26,797 nt of DNA from Opitutaceae bacterium UBA3033. GTDB taxonomy: Bacteria; Verrucomicrobiota; Verrucomicrobiia; Opitutales; Opitutaceae. Of this stretch, positions 1 through 8,082 are shown piece by piece. The stretch is from assembly GCA_002367815.1 (NCBI GenBank), contig DFDG01000202.1, positions 1-26,797 on the forward strand, written 5' to 3'. Below the pieces are notes generated by a model. The model did no database searches. It worked only from the letters and a program-made list of their open reading frames with translations, and was not told where the DNA came from. How positions within the stretch are numbered: the stretch's first letter is position 1; the number at the start of each line of letters is the position of its first letter. Made by a program: the position numbers and the translations under genes.

Positions 1-454
1 CGAAGTTCGTTTCCCCCGACCCGCCGATGTGCCATGGGACCCTCGTATCCCCACCCCCACACTGAATATCAACCTCAACTACTACCTGTGTGACGTGAAT
101 GAGGAACTCGGACCCACGGAATTCATCCCCGGCAGCCATCGCTCCGGACGTCATCCGGCTCCGGGAGATTATGATGCCAATGGCGTTCCCTCCTATAATG
201 GACAGCAAGTATTCAAGGCTTGTGGCAAAGCCGGCAGCGCCGTGCTCTGGAACGATCAAATCTGGCACCAAGGCGGTCCAAATACGTCCGACGGACGCAT
301 CCGCTGGGTGATCCAAGCCCCCTATGCCAAACGCTACATCGCCCAGCGGTTTTATCCTTTCATCAACTACCGCATGCCGGCGGAAATCCTCGCCCGGGCC
401 AATCCTCGCCGCCAACGTCTCCTCGGTCTTCACGCCATTGGGGCCTATGGTTGA
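1..454 (+). CDS. Phytanoyl-CoA dioxygenase (PhyH) family protein, C-terminal part
   Basis: The reading frame is open from base 2, so the gene starts upstream of the window; the GTG at 29 is internal. The visible part is the C-terminal half of a PhyH-type Fe(II)/2-oxoglutarate oxygenase. It has the family strand motif GPTEFIPGSH, a distal iron-ligand histidine in the segment WNDQIWHQGGPN, and an arginine about ten residues later that should bind 2-oxoglutarate. The proximal HxD ligands would lie just upstream and cannot be seen. Such proteins hydroxylate small molecules; the substrate cannot be told from sequence. It ends 49 nt before the VF530 gene and may share its transcript. Two other, quite different PhyH-family genes occur at 8083 and 16143. 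Confidence 0.85.
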   Translation, partial: EVRFPRPADVPWDPRIPTPTLNINLNYYLCDVNEELGPTEFIPGSHRSGRHPAPGDYDANGVPSYNGQQVFKACGKAGSAVLWNDQIWHQGGPNTSDGRIRWVIQAPYAKRYIAQRFYPFINYRMPAEILARANPRRQRLLGLHAIGAYG

Positions 455-503
455 TTTCTTTCAAGGACTCGACCGCCGGAACAATTGTTGGTAATTTAAT
501 GCC

Positions 504-722
504 ATGGACCAATCTCCCGATCCGCTGCACGGCATCACCCTTGAAAAAATTCTGACCGTCCTCGTGGAGCACTATGGTTGGCAGGGTTTGGCCGAATATG
601 TCGATGTCCGCTGTTTTAAATTCGACCCGAGCATCAAATCCAGTCTGCAGTTTCTACGACGCACGCCGTGGGCCCGCACCAAGGTTGAGCAACTTTATAT
701 TCGGCTGATCTCGGAGTCATGA
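504..722 (+). CDS. VF530 family protein (DUF2132)
   Basis: This 72-residue protein matches the VF530/DUF2132 family over its whole length. The conserved features visible are the N-terminal DPLHGITLE, then VEHYGWQGLAEYV, CFKFDPSIKSSLQFLR and the terminal TPWARTKVEQLY. The family is small and soluble; a structure of the Vibrio member suggested DNA binding, but no physiological role is settled. The ATG at 504 gives the usual family length. Its stop (TGA 720-722) overlaps the start of the ASCH gene (ATG 719-721), so the two are probably translationally coupled. No strong Shine-Dalgarno sequence is visible. Confidence 0.88.
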   Translation: MDQSPDPLHGITLEKILTVLVEHYGWQGLAEYVDVRCFKFDPSIKSSLQFLRRTPWARTKVEQLYIRLISES

Positions 723-1138
723 GCCCCGAACTGCCAATCATCCAATTCGGCCTGGATGCGGCGACGATGGATTCGTGTGCCGTTGATATTCTCAAGGGAA
801 ACAAACGGGCCACGACAGGTCTGCTCGCCGCCTACCGGCACGATGCCGAATCTTTGCCCAAGGCGGGCGTCCGCTCTTTGGTGCGCGACAGTCGCAATCG
901 CGATATCGCCATCATCGAGGTCACCCAAGTTGAGACCCGGCTATATCGCGAGGTTGATGCGACATATGCCGCCATTGAAGGAGAAGGCGACAAGAGCCTC
1001 AGCCATTGGCAACGCGTGCACTGGGAATTCCTCGGTCTGGAATGCGCCCGCATAGGGATACCGATGAATGAGGCTGTCGCGGTCGTGCTCGAATATTTCA
1101 AGGTCGAGCAAACCTTGCTGACATTGGATCGATTCTAA
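719..1138 (+). CDS. ASCH domain-containing protein (YhfF-like)
   Basis: This 139-residue protein carries an ASCH domain, a PUA-like beta-barrel thought to bind RNA or nucleotides. Diagnostic segments are KGNKRATTGLLAAY near residue 27, the SLVRDSRNRDIAIIEVTQVE strand region near residue 53, and the EGEGDKSLSHWQRVHWEF motif near residue 88. The length suits the stand-alone YhfF-like group. The ATG overlaps the VF530 stop as ATGA, which fixes the start. The stop TAA at 1136-1138 overlaps the stop of the oppositely oriented aminotransferase gene, so there is no room for a terminator between them. The biological role of stand-alone ASCH proteins is mostly unknown. Confidence 0.87.
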   Translation: MSPELPIIQFGLDAATMDSCAVDILKGNKRATTGLLAAYRHDAESLPKAGVRSLVRDSRNRDIAIIEVTQVETRLYREVDATYAAIEGEGDKSLSHWQRVHWEFLGLECARIGIPMNEAVAVVLEYFKVEQTLLTLDRF

Positions 1139-2394
1139 TTAGTGCAGACTTCGCGATGCACGGCGACCACTGAATCACCGATATAGTCGGCATCGTCATT
1201 GGTGTAGAGCCAGCCAATCGGTAGCGCCACGTAGCGCTTGGTGAGATCCTCTGTGCGCGGGAAATCTTCCGCCCGATAACCCGGCGCCGGCCATTCTCTG
1301 TAATCGCGGAATGGTGAAAGCGCGGGATGATGCGCCAATCCCGTCTTAACATAATCGCGGTTGTATTGCGGATAAGTGCCGGTGCGCGCCCCGCAATTCA
1401 CATTGAGCGCATTCAGCTTTTCCTGAAACAGCGCCACCTTGCTGGCGTCATCAATCATCAGATAGATTTCGAAACCAAAATCACCATCCAGATCGGGAAT
1501 GCGGCGCAACTTGATCCCGGGTAGTCCCGTCACTTTGCTCAACACCCTTGCTTGCAATGCGCGACAGTGCTTGCGCATGGCATCAACCTTGCGCAATTGC
1601 GCAAGGGCCATCGCGCTCGACAATTCACTCAGGCGAAACTGTCCACCCACAAAGGCCGGTTCCCGGGCTTTCACAATATTAGCATGAAAGGGTCGATAGT
1701 TGCCGATATCGTGAAACCGCACCGCACGTTCGTAAATGCGCTGATCACGAGTCACCACCATCCCGCCTTCGCCGCAGGTCGCGATTTTGTTGTATTGGAA
1801 ACTGAAAATAGCGACATCGCTCCAGGTGCCGATCTGTCGGCCACGGTAACTTGTGCCCAGTGATTGGGCGCAATCTTCGACCACAAACAATCCGAGTTTA
1901 TGCGCTTCCTTTTGGATCACATCCATCTCGGCGGCCACCCCTTGATAATGAATTACAGAAACTGCCTTGGTGCGGGGCGTCACCAGACGTGCGATCTCCT
2001 TGGGATCAAAATTCAACGTATCATCCACTTCACATAACACCGGCCGCGCACCCACTCGCACGATGGCGGTAAAACAGGATATCCAACTCCAAGCCGGCAC
2101 GATCACTTCATCCCCCGGTCCAATCCCGATGGCTGCATAAGCGACTTCCAACGCCGCGGTGCCGCTCGTTACGGCGAGCGCGTAATCCGTGCCGATATAT
2201 GCACAGAATTCCTTCTCCAGAGTCGCCGCCATCGGTGGCGGTGAGTTGGGATCCAATCCGTAATAACGGAAAGGCTCTTTGCGGCGAAGCACATCGAGCA
2301 CCAATTCTTCTTCTTCGGGACCAATGGCATTAGCACCAAGACCGGGAATGGGACGGGGGCGAAGGGTGGAAGACATCGTGCCCCACCCTTTCAT
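1135..2394 (-). CDS. DegT/DnrJ/EryC1/StrS family PLP-dependent aminotransferase
   Basis: This 419-residue fold-type I PLP enzyme belongs to the family that aminates keto-sugars or makes amino-sugar and aminocyclitol precursors. Visible are the cofactor segment TSGTAALEVAY near residue 77, VVEDCAQSLG near 171 with the conserved Asp, and FSFQYNKIATCGEGGM near 197 with the Schiff-base lysine at about 203. The ATG at 2394 has a GAGG about nine bases upstream; the ATG at 2376 (MSSTLRP) is an alternative start. It stands alone on the minus strand, divergent from the first propeller gene and overlapping the ASCH stop. No nucleotide-sugar dehydratase or glycosyltransferase lies nearby, so the substrate is unassigned. 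Confidence 0.9.
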   Translation of the reverse strand: MKGWGTMSSTLRPRPIPGLGANAIGPEEEELVLDVLRRKEPFRYYGLDPNSPPPMAATLEKEFCAYIGTDYALAVTSGTAALEVAYAAIGIGPGDEVIVPAWSWISCFTAIVRVGARPVLCEVDDTLNFDPKEIARLVTPRTKAVSVIHYQGVAAEMDVIQKEAHKLGLFVVEDCAQSLGTSYRGRQIGTWSDVAIFSFQYNKIATCGEGGMVVTRDQRIYERAVRFHDIGNYRPFHANIVKAREPAFVGGQFRLSELSSAMALAQLRKVDAMRKHCRALQARVLSKVTGLPGIKLRRIPDLDGDFGFEIYLMIDDASKVALFQEKLNALNVNCGARTGTYPQYNRDYVKTGLAHHPALSPFRDYREWPAPGYRAEDFPRTEDLTKRYVALPIGWLYTNDDADYIGDSVVAVHREVCTN

Positions 2395-2543
2395 GATTTG
2401 GTCCTCACTCGCAAGATCGGTATGGCCTCTATGACCTGATTTTTTGAAAACCTCATTGCCGCTCCCCGGATGCCTTCGTTTAGTGCTGATGCTTTCTCCC
2501 TTTCTTCAGGCACTAACCCGCGAGCAGTAATCGACCCTTTACC

Positions 2544-4553
2544 ATGCCCTCTTCTGTCCATGACCTCGGTATCCCGGTTAAAGCTGTTAGTTGGACCCGC
2601 CTCCATCCCGGTCTAACCGCCGACGGCCGCGGTTCGTTGCTCGCCACCATGAGCCAGAACAATGGCGGCTTCTTTGTGATCGATATCGATCTCGAAACCG
2701 GCCACTGCACCCAATACCACACCGAGGCACCGAAACGTTCCACTTTTTCTCCGGGATCATTTCGCTCGCTGAGCACTGGCATCCTCTATGTTTGCTCGGC
2801 TTGGGATGGTCATCTGCACCGCTTTGACGCCAATCACCCCGAGCGTGGTATCGAAGATCTGGGCCGCGTTGATGACAGTTCCACTTTTGGCAATGGGATC
2901 ACCGAGACTCCCGACGGCATGATCTGGATCGGTGCCTATCCCGACGCCCGCCTCAATCGCTTCGATCCCTTCACCGGCGGATTCAAGAGCTTTGGGCGTA
3001 TCGTTGCCGACGACAAATATCTCTACCCCGTGGCCGGCGCCGACGGCACCCTTGCCGCTTTGGTCAAAGCCAACCAACCGCGCGTTTTCGCCATCGACCC
3101 CACCACGGAAGAAAGACGCCAGATCGGTCCTACCATCACCGATTCCACTGATTCCAGTCAGTTTTTGAAACTGTATCGCGGCACCGACGAACTGCTCTAC
3201 CTCGAATCCCATCAAGGCACGGTTCGGCTCCATGGTCTGGATGCCAGCGCCGCTGAAAATCCTCCTCCTCCTCGCCCCGGAATTCACGCCACCTATCAAC
3301 ACAACTATCAGGGTCCGCTTGAAATGCCCGGTGGTTGGACCGCGGAGTTTCCGGACATCGGCATTAATGGCACCGGCACCCCGCGCCTGCTTCGCCTCAC
3401 CAATCGTGATCCCAACATCGCGCCGCGCGACCTCATGCTCGATTGGGTGGGCGGAGGTAATAATCTGCACGTCATTGGCGAAGGTCCCGATGGACACTTA
3501 TACGGCTCCAGTTATCTGCCCAACCGACTTTTCCGGGCCAGACTCGGCCTGGAAAAGTCGCCCGCCATAGCCTCGGCGACGGAGGGCGCACCTAATGCTA
3601 GCAGCAAGACCGAAGACCTAGGCATGCATACCGTAGCCGGCGGTCAAGCCTACTCGATGGCCAATCTCGATGGTAAACTCTACCTCGCTTCCTACCCCGG
3701 TTCACACCTCTCGGTCTACGATCCCACCCGGCCAATTAACTACGGTACCGAACCAGCCAACAATCCCCGCGACCTCGGCCGGTTCGATAATGTCAGCTTT
3801 CGGCCCAATGCACTCATCGCCACGCCGGACGGCAAACTCTGGATGGGTTCCGCCCCGGACTATGGGCTCCACGGCGGCACGTTGGTGTGGATTGACCCCA
3901 AATCCGGAAAATCAAAGACACACCGCGACCTGGTTCCCGATACTTCACCTGCCGCATTGCTCTATCTTCCGGAGCTGAAACAAATCCTCATCGGTCTGAG
4001 TATTGAAGTCGGCACCGGGGCCACGGTTACTCATTTAGATGGCTCCTTCGCCCTCTGGGATCCTGCCAAGGACGAGCTCATTTGGTCTGGCGATCTTGGG
4101 ATCGAAGACCTCGCCGATCCGGTCGCATTCGCTCCGGCAGACAACGGTCTGGTTTATACCCTGCTCGGCCGCGGTGATCAAATCATGTCGGCCGGAGCAC
4201 CGCGGATTCGACCGCGCCTCGCCCTGCTCGATCCGGTCCAACGAAAACTGATCGCCCTATCATGGCTGCCCGAGGACTTCGGCCCCATGGCCTGGCACGG
4301 CCACTTCTCTTTGCGCGTCAGTCCCGGAGGCACCGTTTATGGAGCGACCGGTTATTGCGTATTTCGCATCAAACCCGGCACCTGCGAGGTTGAGCGTATT
4401 TGGCAACCGGATGAGCCACCGCTGTTCAACGAAGATCCCGTCTGGATCACCCACTCCACCCCTGATGCCATCGATGCCGTCGGCCCGATCATTGACCACC
4501 AACTCTACTTCTCCACCGGCTGGCGCCTCCGCGCCCTCACCCTGCAGGAATAA
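2544..4553 (+). CDS. Large beta-propeller protein (SMP-30/gluconolactonase-like), paralogue 1
   Basis: This 669-residue protein has no signal peptide or membrane segment and consists of repeated beta-propeller blades. Typical blade phrases recur, such as TPDGMIWIGAYPDARLNRFDP near residue 120 and TPDGKLWMGSAPDYG near 425. Two or three consecutive propellers would fit the length. SMP-30/NHL-like propellers are lactonases, lyases or ligand sensors; nothing visible proves catalysis here. The next gene is a full-length paralogue, alignable from the start (GIPVKAV) to the last residues (LRALTLQE against LRSLTLPD). This copy has an extra linker of about 20 residues near 340 that paralogue 2 lacks. 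No Shine-Dalgarno sequence precedes the ATG. The 149-nt gap upstream is shared with the divergent aminotransferase gene. Confidence 0.75.
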   Translation: MPSSVHDLGIPVKAVSWTRLHPGLTADGRGSLLATMSQNNGGFFVIDIDLETGHCTQYHTEAPKRSTFSPGSFRSLSTGILYVCSAWDGHLHRFDANHPERGIEDLGRVDDSSTFGNGITETPDGMIWIGAYPDARLNRFDPFTGGFKSFGRIVADDKYLYPVAGADGTLAALVKANQPRVFAIDPTTEERRQIGPTITDSTDSSQFLKLYRGTDELLYLESHQGTVRLHGLDASAAENPPPPRPGIHATYQHNYQGPLEMPGGWTAEFPDIGINGTGTPRLLRLTNRDPNIAPRDLMLDWVGGGNNLHVIGEGPDGHLYGSSYLPNRLFRARLGLEKSPAIASATEGAPNASSKTEDLGMHTVAGGQAYSMANLDGKLYLASYPGSHLSVYDPTRPINYGTEPANNPRDLGRFDNVSFRPNALIATPDGKLWMGSAPDYGLHGGTLVWIDPKSGKSKTHRDLVPDTSPAALLYLPELKQILIGLSIEVGTGATVTHLDGSFALWDPAKDELIWSGDLGIEDLADPVAFAPADNGLVYTLLGRGDQIMSAGAPRIRPRLALLDPVQRKLIALSWLPEDFGPMAWHGHFSLRVSPGGTVYGATGYCVFRIKPGTCEVERIWQPDEPPLFNEDPVWITHSTPDAIDAVGPIIDHQLYFSTGWRLRALTLQE

Positions 4554-4560
4554 AAAGTAA

Positions 4561-4588
4561 TAAGCGAAAAGCTTTAATCACCAAGCTC
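4561..4588. repeat. Heptanucleotide repeat, four degenerate units after propeller 1
   Basis: Eight bases after the propeller 1 stop, four 7-nt units follow in strict register: taagcga, aaagctt, taatcac, caagctc. They align unit for unit with the array at 7461-7488, with identical first units and near-identical last units. This is direct reading of the sequence. No hairpin or coding role is obvious. Confidence 0.6.
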
Positions 4589-4663
4589 AACAATCCCAAC
4601 CCATCATCATTCTTCTCTTTCTCAAAATTCTTCAACCGCTAATGAACTCTGATCCATTCTCTC

Positions 4664-4694
4664 TTTCGTGTGTTTAGTGTCTTTCGTGGTTAAC
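4664..4694 (+). repeat. 9-nt periodic repeat ending in CGTGGTTAAC, upstream of propeller 2
   Basis: Three units, TTTCGTG, TTTAGTG and TTTCGTG, are spaced exactly nine bases apart and end in GGTTAAC. The last base lies eight nucleotides before the ATG at 4703, where a Shine-Dalgarno sequence would normally be. Almost the same arrangement is found before the desaturase (9016-9046), and a variant precedes the IMPase-family gene on the other strand (22275-22310). Confidence 0.7.
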
Positions 4695-4702
4695 AAATAT
4701 TC

Positions 4703-6661
4703 ATGGCCTCATCATTATCTCACATCACCGTTAGCGAAATCGGCATCCCCGTCAAAGCCGTCAATTGGGTCCGCCTGCATCCCGGCCGTGGCCCCGACGG
4801 CAGCGCCTCGCTGCTTGCCTCGATGGGCCAGAACAATGGCGGACTGTTCGTCATCGATATCGATCTGAGAACCGGCCATTGCCGCCAATTCAACGCGCCG
4901 GCCAAGGAGCAGCAGTATCCCACCGGTTCGTTTCGAAGCCCGGCCACCGGCATTCTCTACATCGGCGCCCATACCGACGGGCACCTCCTGCGCTATGATC
5001 CGTCCCACCCCGAACGTGGCCTCGAGGATCTTGGCGTCATCGACGGTGACCAGGCCATCTTTCCCACCGGTATCACCGAGGCACCCGACGGCGGCATCTG
5101 GATCGGCGCCTACCCCGGTTGCACTTTCACCCGCTTCGATCCGGCCACCGGTGAGTTTCGCCGCTTGGGCTCGCTCGATCCCGAGGACAAATACCTTTAC
5201 CCGCTCGCCGGCACCGATGGCAGCCTCGCCGCGCTGACCAAGGTCGTGCATCCCCACCTCGTCACCGTCAACCCCGCGACCGGTGAGTTCCGCGCCGTGG
5301 GGCCGCGGGTCACCAACCCCGAGGACAAGGCGCAGAGCGTCCAGTTTTTCAAGGGACTCGACGGCCGTCTTTACCTCGACACGCACGAGGGAAAATTCCG
5401 CGTCAACGGCCTTGACCTTGAGCCGGTCACCTATCTGCCGCCCGCCATGCCCGGCATGCATGCTACCTACAAGCACGCCTACCAGGAGGTCCTGCCCATG
5501 CCCGACGGTCTCATCGCAGCCTGGGAAGACGGCGACGAGGGAGCCGGCATCTTCAAGACCCTGCGTCTAACCAGCACTTCACCCAACGTCGCCCCGCACA
5601 TGCTCAACCTCGACTGGCAGGGCGGTGGCTCGAACATCTTCATGCTGCACCTCGGCCCCGACGGCTGCATCTACGGCTCCAGTTTTCTACCGGAGCATTT
5701 GCTGCGCTACAACCCGCAGTCCGGCGAACTGGTCAATCTAGGTCGCTGTAGCCTCTCGCTCGGCGAGGCCTACACGATGGGTAATTTCAGTGACGGCACC
5801 ATGGCTATTGCTTCCTATTCTCATTCACGGATTTCACTTTACGATCCCCGCAAGCCCTACCGCTTCGGCACCGAGGCTGACGCCAACCCACGCGACATCG
5901 GCCGGCTCGATGAAATCGGCATTCGTCCCGCCGGCATGGCGATTGTGCCGCCTTTGACCAAAGTCGACGGCACCGTCGTCCCCGAGAAAATGTGGATCGC
6001 CTCCCTGCCCGACTACGGGCTGTGGGGCGGCACGCTCGCCTGGCTTGACCCAAAAACCGGCGAGCATGGCAGCCACCGCCACCTCGTGCAGGACTGCTCG
6101 CCGTTTTCCCTCCTTTGGTTGCCCGAGTTGCAACTGCTGCTCGTTGGCCTGAGCACCGAGGGCGGCACCGGCACGCAGATCAAGGCGAAGCACGGCGCCT
6201 TCGTGCTCTGGGATCCCGCCGAGGATGCACCCGTTTACATCGGCGCCTTCGGCTTGGAGGATCTGCCGAGTATCCAGGCGCTGTCCCCGGCGGGACCCGG
6301 CCGCGTATATGCCCAGCTCAGCCATTCCCGCTTTGCCGCCAACACCATGGGCGCCCGGCATATCCGCCCGCGGATTGCTCTGCTCGATATTCCGACCCGG
6401 CAGGTCGTGTCCGAGGTGAGCCTGCCCGAGGACTACGGCATCATGTCCGATCAGGCGCAGTTTTGCATCTTTCCCGGACCCGACGCCGTTTATGGCCGCA
6501 CCGAACAGGTGCTCTATCGCCTCAAACCCGGCACCTGCGAAACGGAACTCGTGCACCGGCTCCCCGACGGCGAAGGCTTCGAGGCCACGGGCCCGTGGAT
6601 CGGCCGCACGTTCTACTACGGCAGCCGCTGGCACCTCCGTAGCCTGACCCTGCCGGATTGA
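4703..6661 (+). CDS. Large beta-propeller protein (SMP-30/gluconolactonase-like), paralogue 2
   Basis: This 652-residue cytoplasmic propeller protein is the tandem paralogue of the gene at 2544. Long shared segments include MGQNNGGLFVIDIDL near residue 41, SHPERGLEDLG near 98, PDGGIWIGAYPG near 128 and PDYGLWGGTLAWLDPKTG near 436. By eye roughly half the positions are identical, and codons here are more GC-rich than in paralogue 1. That points to an old duplication, or to separate acquisition, rather than a recent copy. The ATG at 4703 aligns with the paralogue start and is preceded by a 9-nt periodic repeat instead of a Shine-Dalgarno sequence. The function is unknown; lactonase-like or sugar-binding roles are possible by fold only. 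It is followed 31 nt later by the reductase pseudogene. Confidence 0.75.
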   Translation: MASSLSHITVSEIGIPVKAVNWVRLHPGRGPDGSASLLASMGQNNGGLFVIDIDLRTGHCRQFNAPAKEQQYPTGSFRSPATGILYIGAHTDGHLLRYDPSHPERGLEDLGVIDGDQAIFPTGITEAPDGGIWIGAYPGCTFTRFDPATGEFRRLGSLDPEDKYLYPLAGTDGSLAALTKVVHPHLVTVNPATGEFRAVGPRVTNPEDKAQSVQFFKGLDGRLYLDTHEGKFRVNGLDLEPVTYLPPAMPGMHATYKHAYQEVLPMPDGLIAAWEDGDEGAGIFKTLRLTSTSPNVAPHMLNLDWQGGGSNIFMLHLGPDGCIYGSSFLPEHLLRYNPQSGELVNLGRCSLSLGEAYTMGNFSDGTMAIASYSHSRISLYDPRKPYRFGTEADANPRDIGRLDEIGIRPAGMAIVPPLTKVDGTVVPEKMWIASLPDYGLWGGTLAWLDPKTGEHGSHRHLVQDCSPFSLLWLPELQLLLVGLSTEGGTGTQIKAKHGAFVLWDPAEDAPVYIGAFGLEDLPSIQALSPAGPGRVYAQLSHSRFAANTMGARHIRPRIALLDIPTRQVVSEVSLPEDYGIMSDQAQFCIFPGPDAVYGRTEQVLYRLKPGTCETELVHRLPDGEGFEATGPWIGRTFYYGSRWHLRSLTLPD

Positions 6662-6692
6662 TTCTGGTTAAGATATCCAAATAGTGCAGCTC

Positions 6693-7477
6693 ATGAAAAG
6701 GGTTTGTATCGTGGGCGCTTCCGGTAAATTGGGCCAATATATGGTGCAGCATTCGCTGGATCTGGGCTACGAAGTGGTTGGGGTTTGTCGGCCAAAGAGC
6801 GTGCACAAACTCGACCGATTCAAAGGCCGTATCACTCTATATCCCGGTGCAACCGACGACCGAGCAGTCATCGAAAAGGCGGTTGAGGGCTGCGATGCAG
6901 TGCTAACCGTGTTGGTGCCTCGGGGGTTCACCAATACCCTTCCGGAACGGCCCAAACCGTGCTTGAACACGCCAGTCCAGACGCTCGCCTCATCTTCTCC
7001 TGCTGCTGGCATATTTCGCAGGACAATCAAGACGTTTACACGCTAACTGACAAAGCGATGATCGCGGTTGTTAGCTGGTTGGCCCGGCTGCTTCGCCTCG
7101 TGGAACTCGCTGATCAAGTGGAAGCCTGCAATCGGATATTCGCGAGCAAAAGCCCTTGGACGGTCGTCCGCGGAAGTAATCTGGAACAAGGAGGGAGTCA
7201 GGGCCTTCCCGTGTGGAGCAGGCATGTGGGTGACCCAATCCTCGCGAGCAACAAAACGCGCCGCGTGGACTTTGCCCTCTTCATGGTAACCGCCATTGAA
7301 AACGATGAGCTCATCCACGAGGCCCCCGCGATAGTTGGCTGCCAAACACCCTCGGCGCTCGTAACAACCGAAAAGGCTGACCCGGCAGAGGATCGACCGC
7401 ACTTTCCACTTCGCCACCGGTTGACGCCTGCACAGCGTGACGTTGCCGGAGGCAAAGCAGTAAGCGATAAGCGTTAG
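6693..7477 (+). pseudogene. NAD(P)-binding (NmrA/SDR-like) protein, frameshifted
   Basis: The first part starts at ATG 6693 and shows a Rossmann motif, VCIVGASGKLGQ, then RPKSVHKLDRF and VEGCDAVLTVLVPRG. The frame should then shift by -1, because the continuation lies in another frame: VHQYPSGTAQTVLEHA, DARLIFSCCWHI, WTVVRGSNLEQG, SQGLPVWSRHVGDPIL and TRRVDFALFMV. Adding one G to the five-G run at 6922-6926 restores a continuous protein of about 260 residues. The break is either real decay or a homopolymer sequencing error. The last codons (about 7461-7477) lie in a heptanucleotide repeat, so the C-terminus may be repeat-derived. Homologues are atypical short-chain reductase or epimerase-like proteins of unknown substrate. 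The GTG at 6684 is a possible earlier start. Confidence 0.85.
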
Positions 7478-7488
7478 GCATTAAGCTC
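7461..7488. repeat. Heptanucleotide repeat, four units at the end of the reductase gene
   Basis: Four units in 7-nt register read taagcga, taagcgt, taggcat, taagctc. The stop codon TAG at 7475-7477 is formed inside the third unit. The array matches the one at 4561-4588 unit by unit, so both are copies of the same element lying at gene 3' ends. Confidence 0.65.
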
Positions 7489-7602
7489 CCATTTCCGAGA
7501 AACAACCTCTTGTTTTGCGCCTTGTGCCGGAGGCACATAACTGATGCTCGTGGTGGTGTCGCCAGCACACTGCCGACCCACGTTCAACCACCCCTCTCAT
7601 CC

Positions 7603-7995
7603 ATGAACATCCGCACGTTTCTCACGTTCGCCATGATCGCGAACTTTGGCTACGGCCTCTGGTATTTCCTCGCCCCACAGGGCGCCGCCAATGTCTACGG
7701 CTTCGGCGCTGCCACCACGGAATTGAGCAACGTCATGCTGCAGTTCCTGGGCATCCTCTTTTTTGCCGAAGGCGTCATGTGCGCCGTAGCCCGCAAAGCC
7801 GAGGCCTCCCTCGGGCGCACTGCGGTCCTGGCGTTCATCTGCGTATCGTCGCTGCTGTGTTTCTACATGGACATCCGCACCTTGCTCGGAGAACCGGGCA
7901 CGATGGACTACGTTGATACGGTCATCAACGGCCTGTTCGGCTTCGGTGCCCTCGCCTATATCATACGGGCTGGCAAAGCCACCACCGCGACCTGA
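7603..7995 (+). CDS. Small four-helix integral membrane protein, unknown function
   Basis: Starting at ATG 7603 this is a 130-residue protein. Four hydrophobic helices are visible: about residues 5-24 (FLTFAMIANFGYGLWYFLAP), 43-61 (VMLQFLGILFFAEGVMCAV), 71-89 (AVLAFICVSSLLCFYMDI) and 105-122 (VINGLFGFGALAYIIRA). The reading frame is open further back to 7510, but the upstream part is polar and begins in intergenic sequence, so the ATG after a CT-rich stretch is preferred. The layout resembles small DoxX/DUF4345-sized membrane proteins, but I cannot assign a family. It is followed 87 nt later by a PhyH-family gene on the same strand. Confidence 0.75.
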   Translation: MNIRTFLTFAMIANFGYGLWYFLAPQGAANVYGFGAATTELSNVMLQFLGILFFAEGVMCAVARKAEASLGRTAVLAFICVSSLLCFYMDIRTLLGEPGTMDYVDTVINGLFGFGALAYIIRAGKATTAT

Positions 7996-8082
7996 GCCGC
8001 ACTGCTTGGTGCACGCAATATTGCACAATGAATGCCCACGAATAAACCGGGACACGCCTCATGCAGGTAGCCTGATATCCAT

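Noticed and set aside
6918..6960. Programmed -1 ribosomal frameshift in the reductase gene
   Set aside because: There is no canonical slippery heptamer of the X-XXY-YYZ type at the correct phase and no clear downstream pseudoknot. A missing G in a G-run explains the shift.
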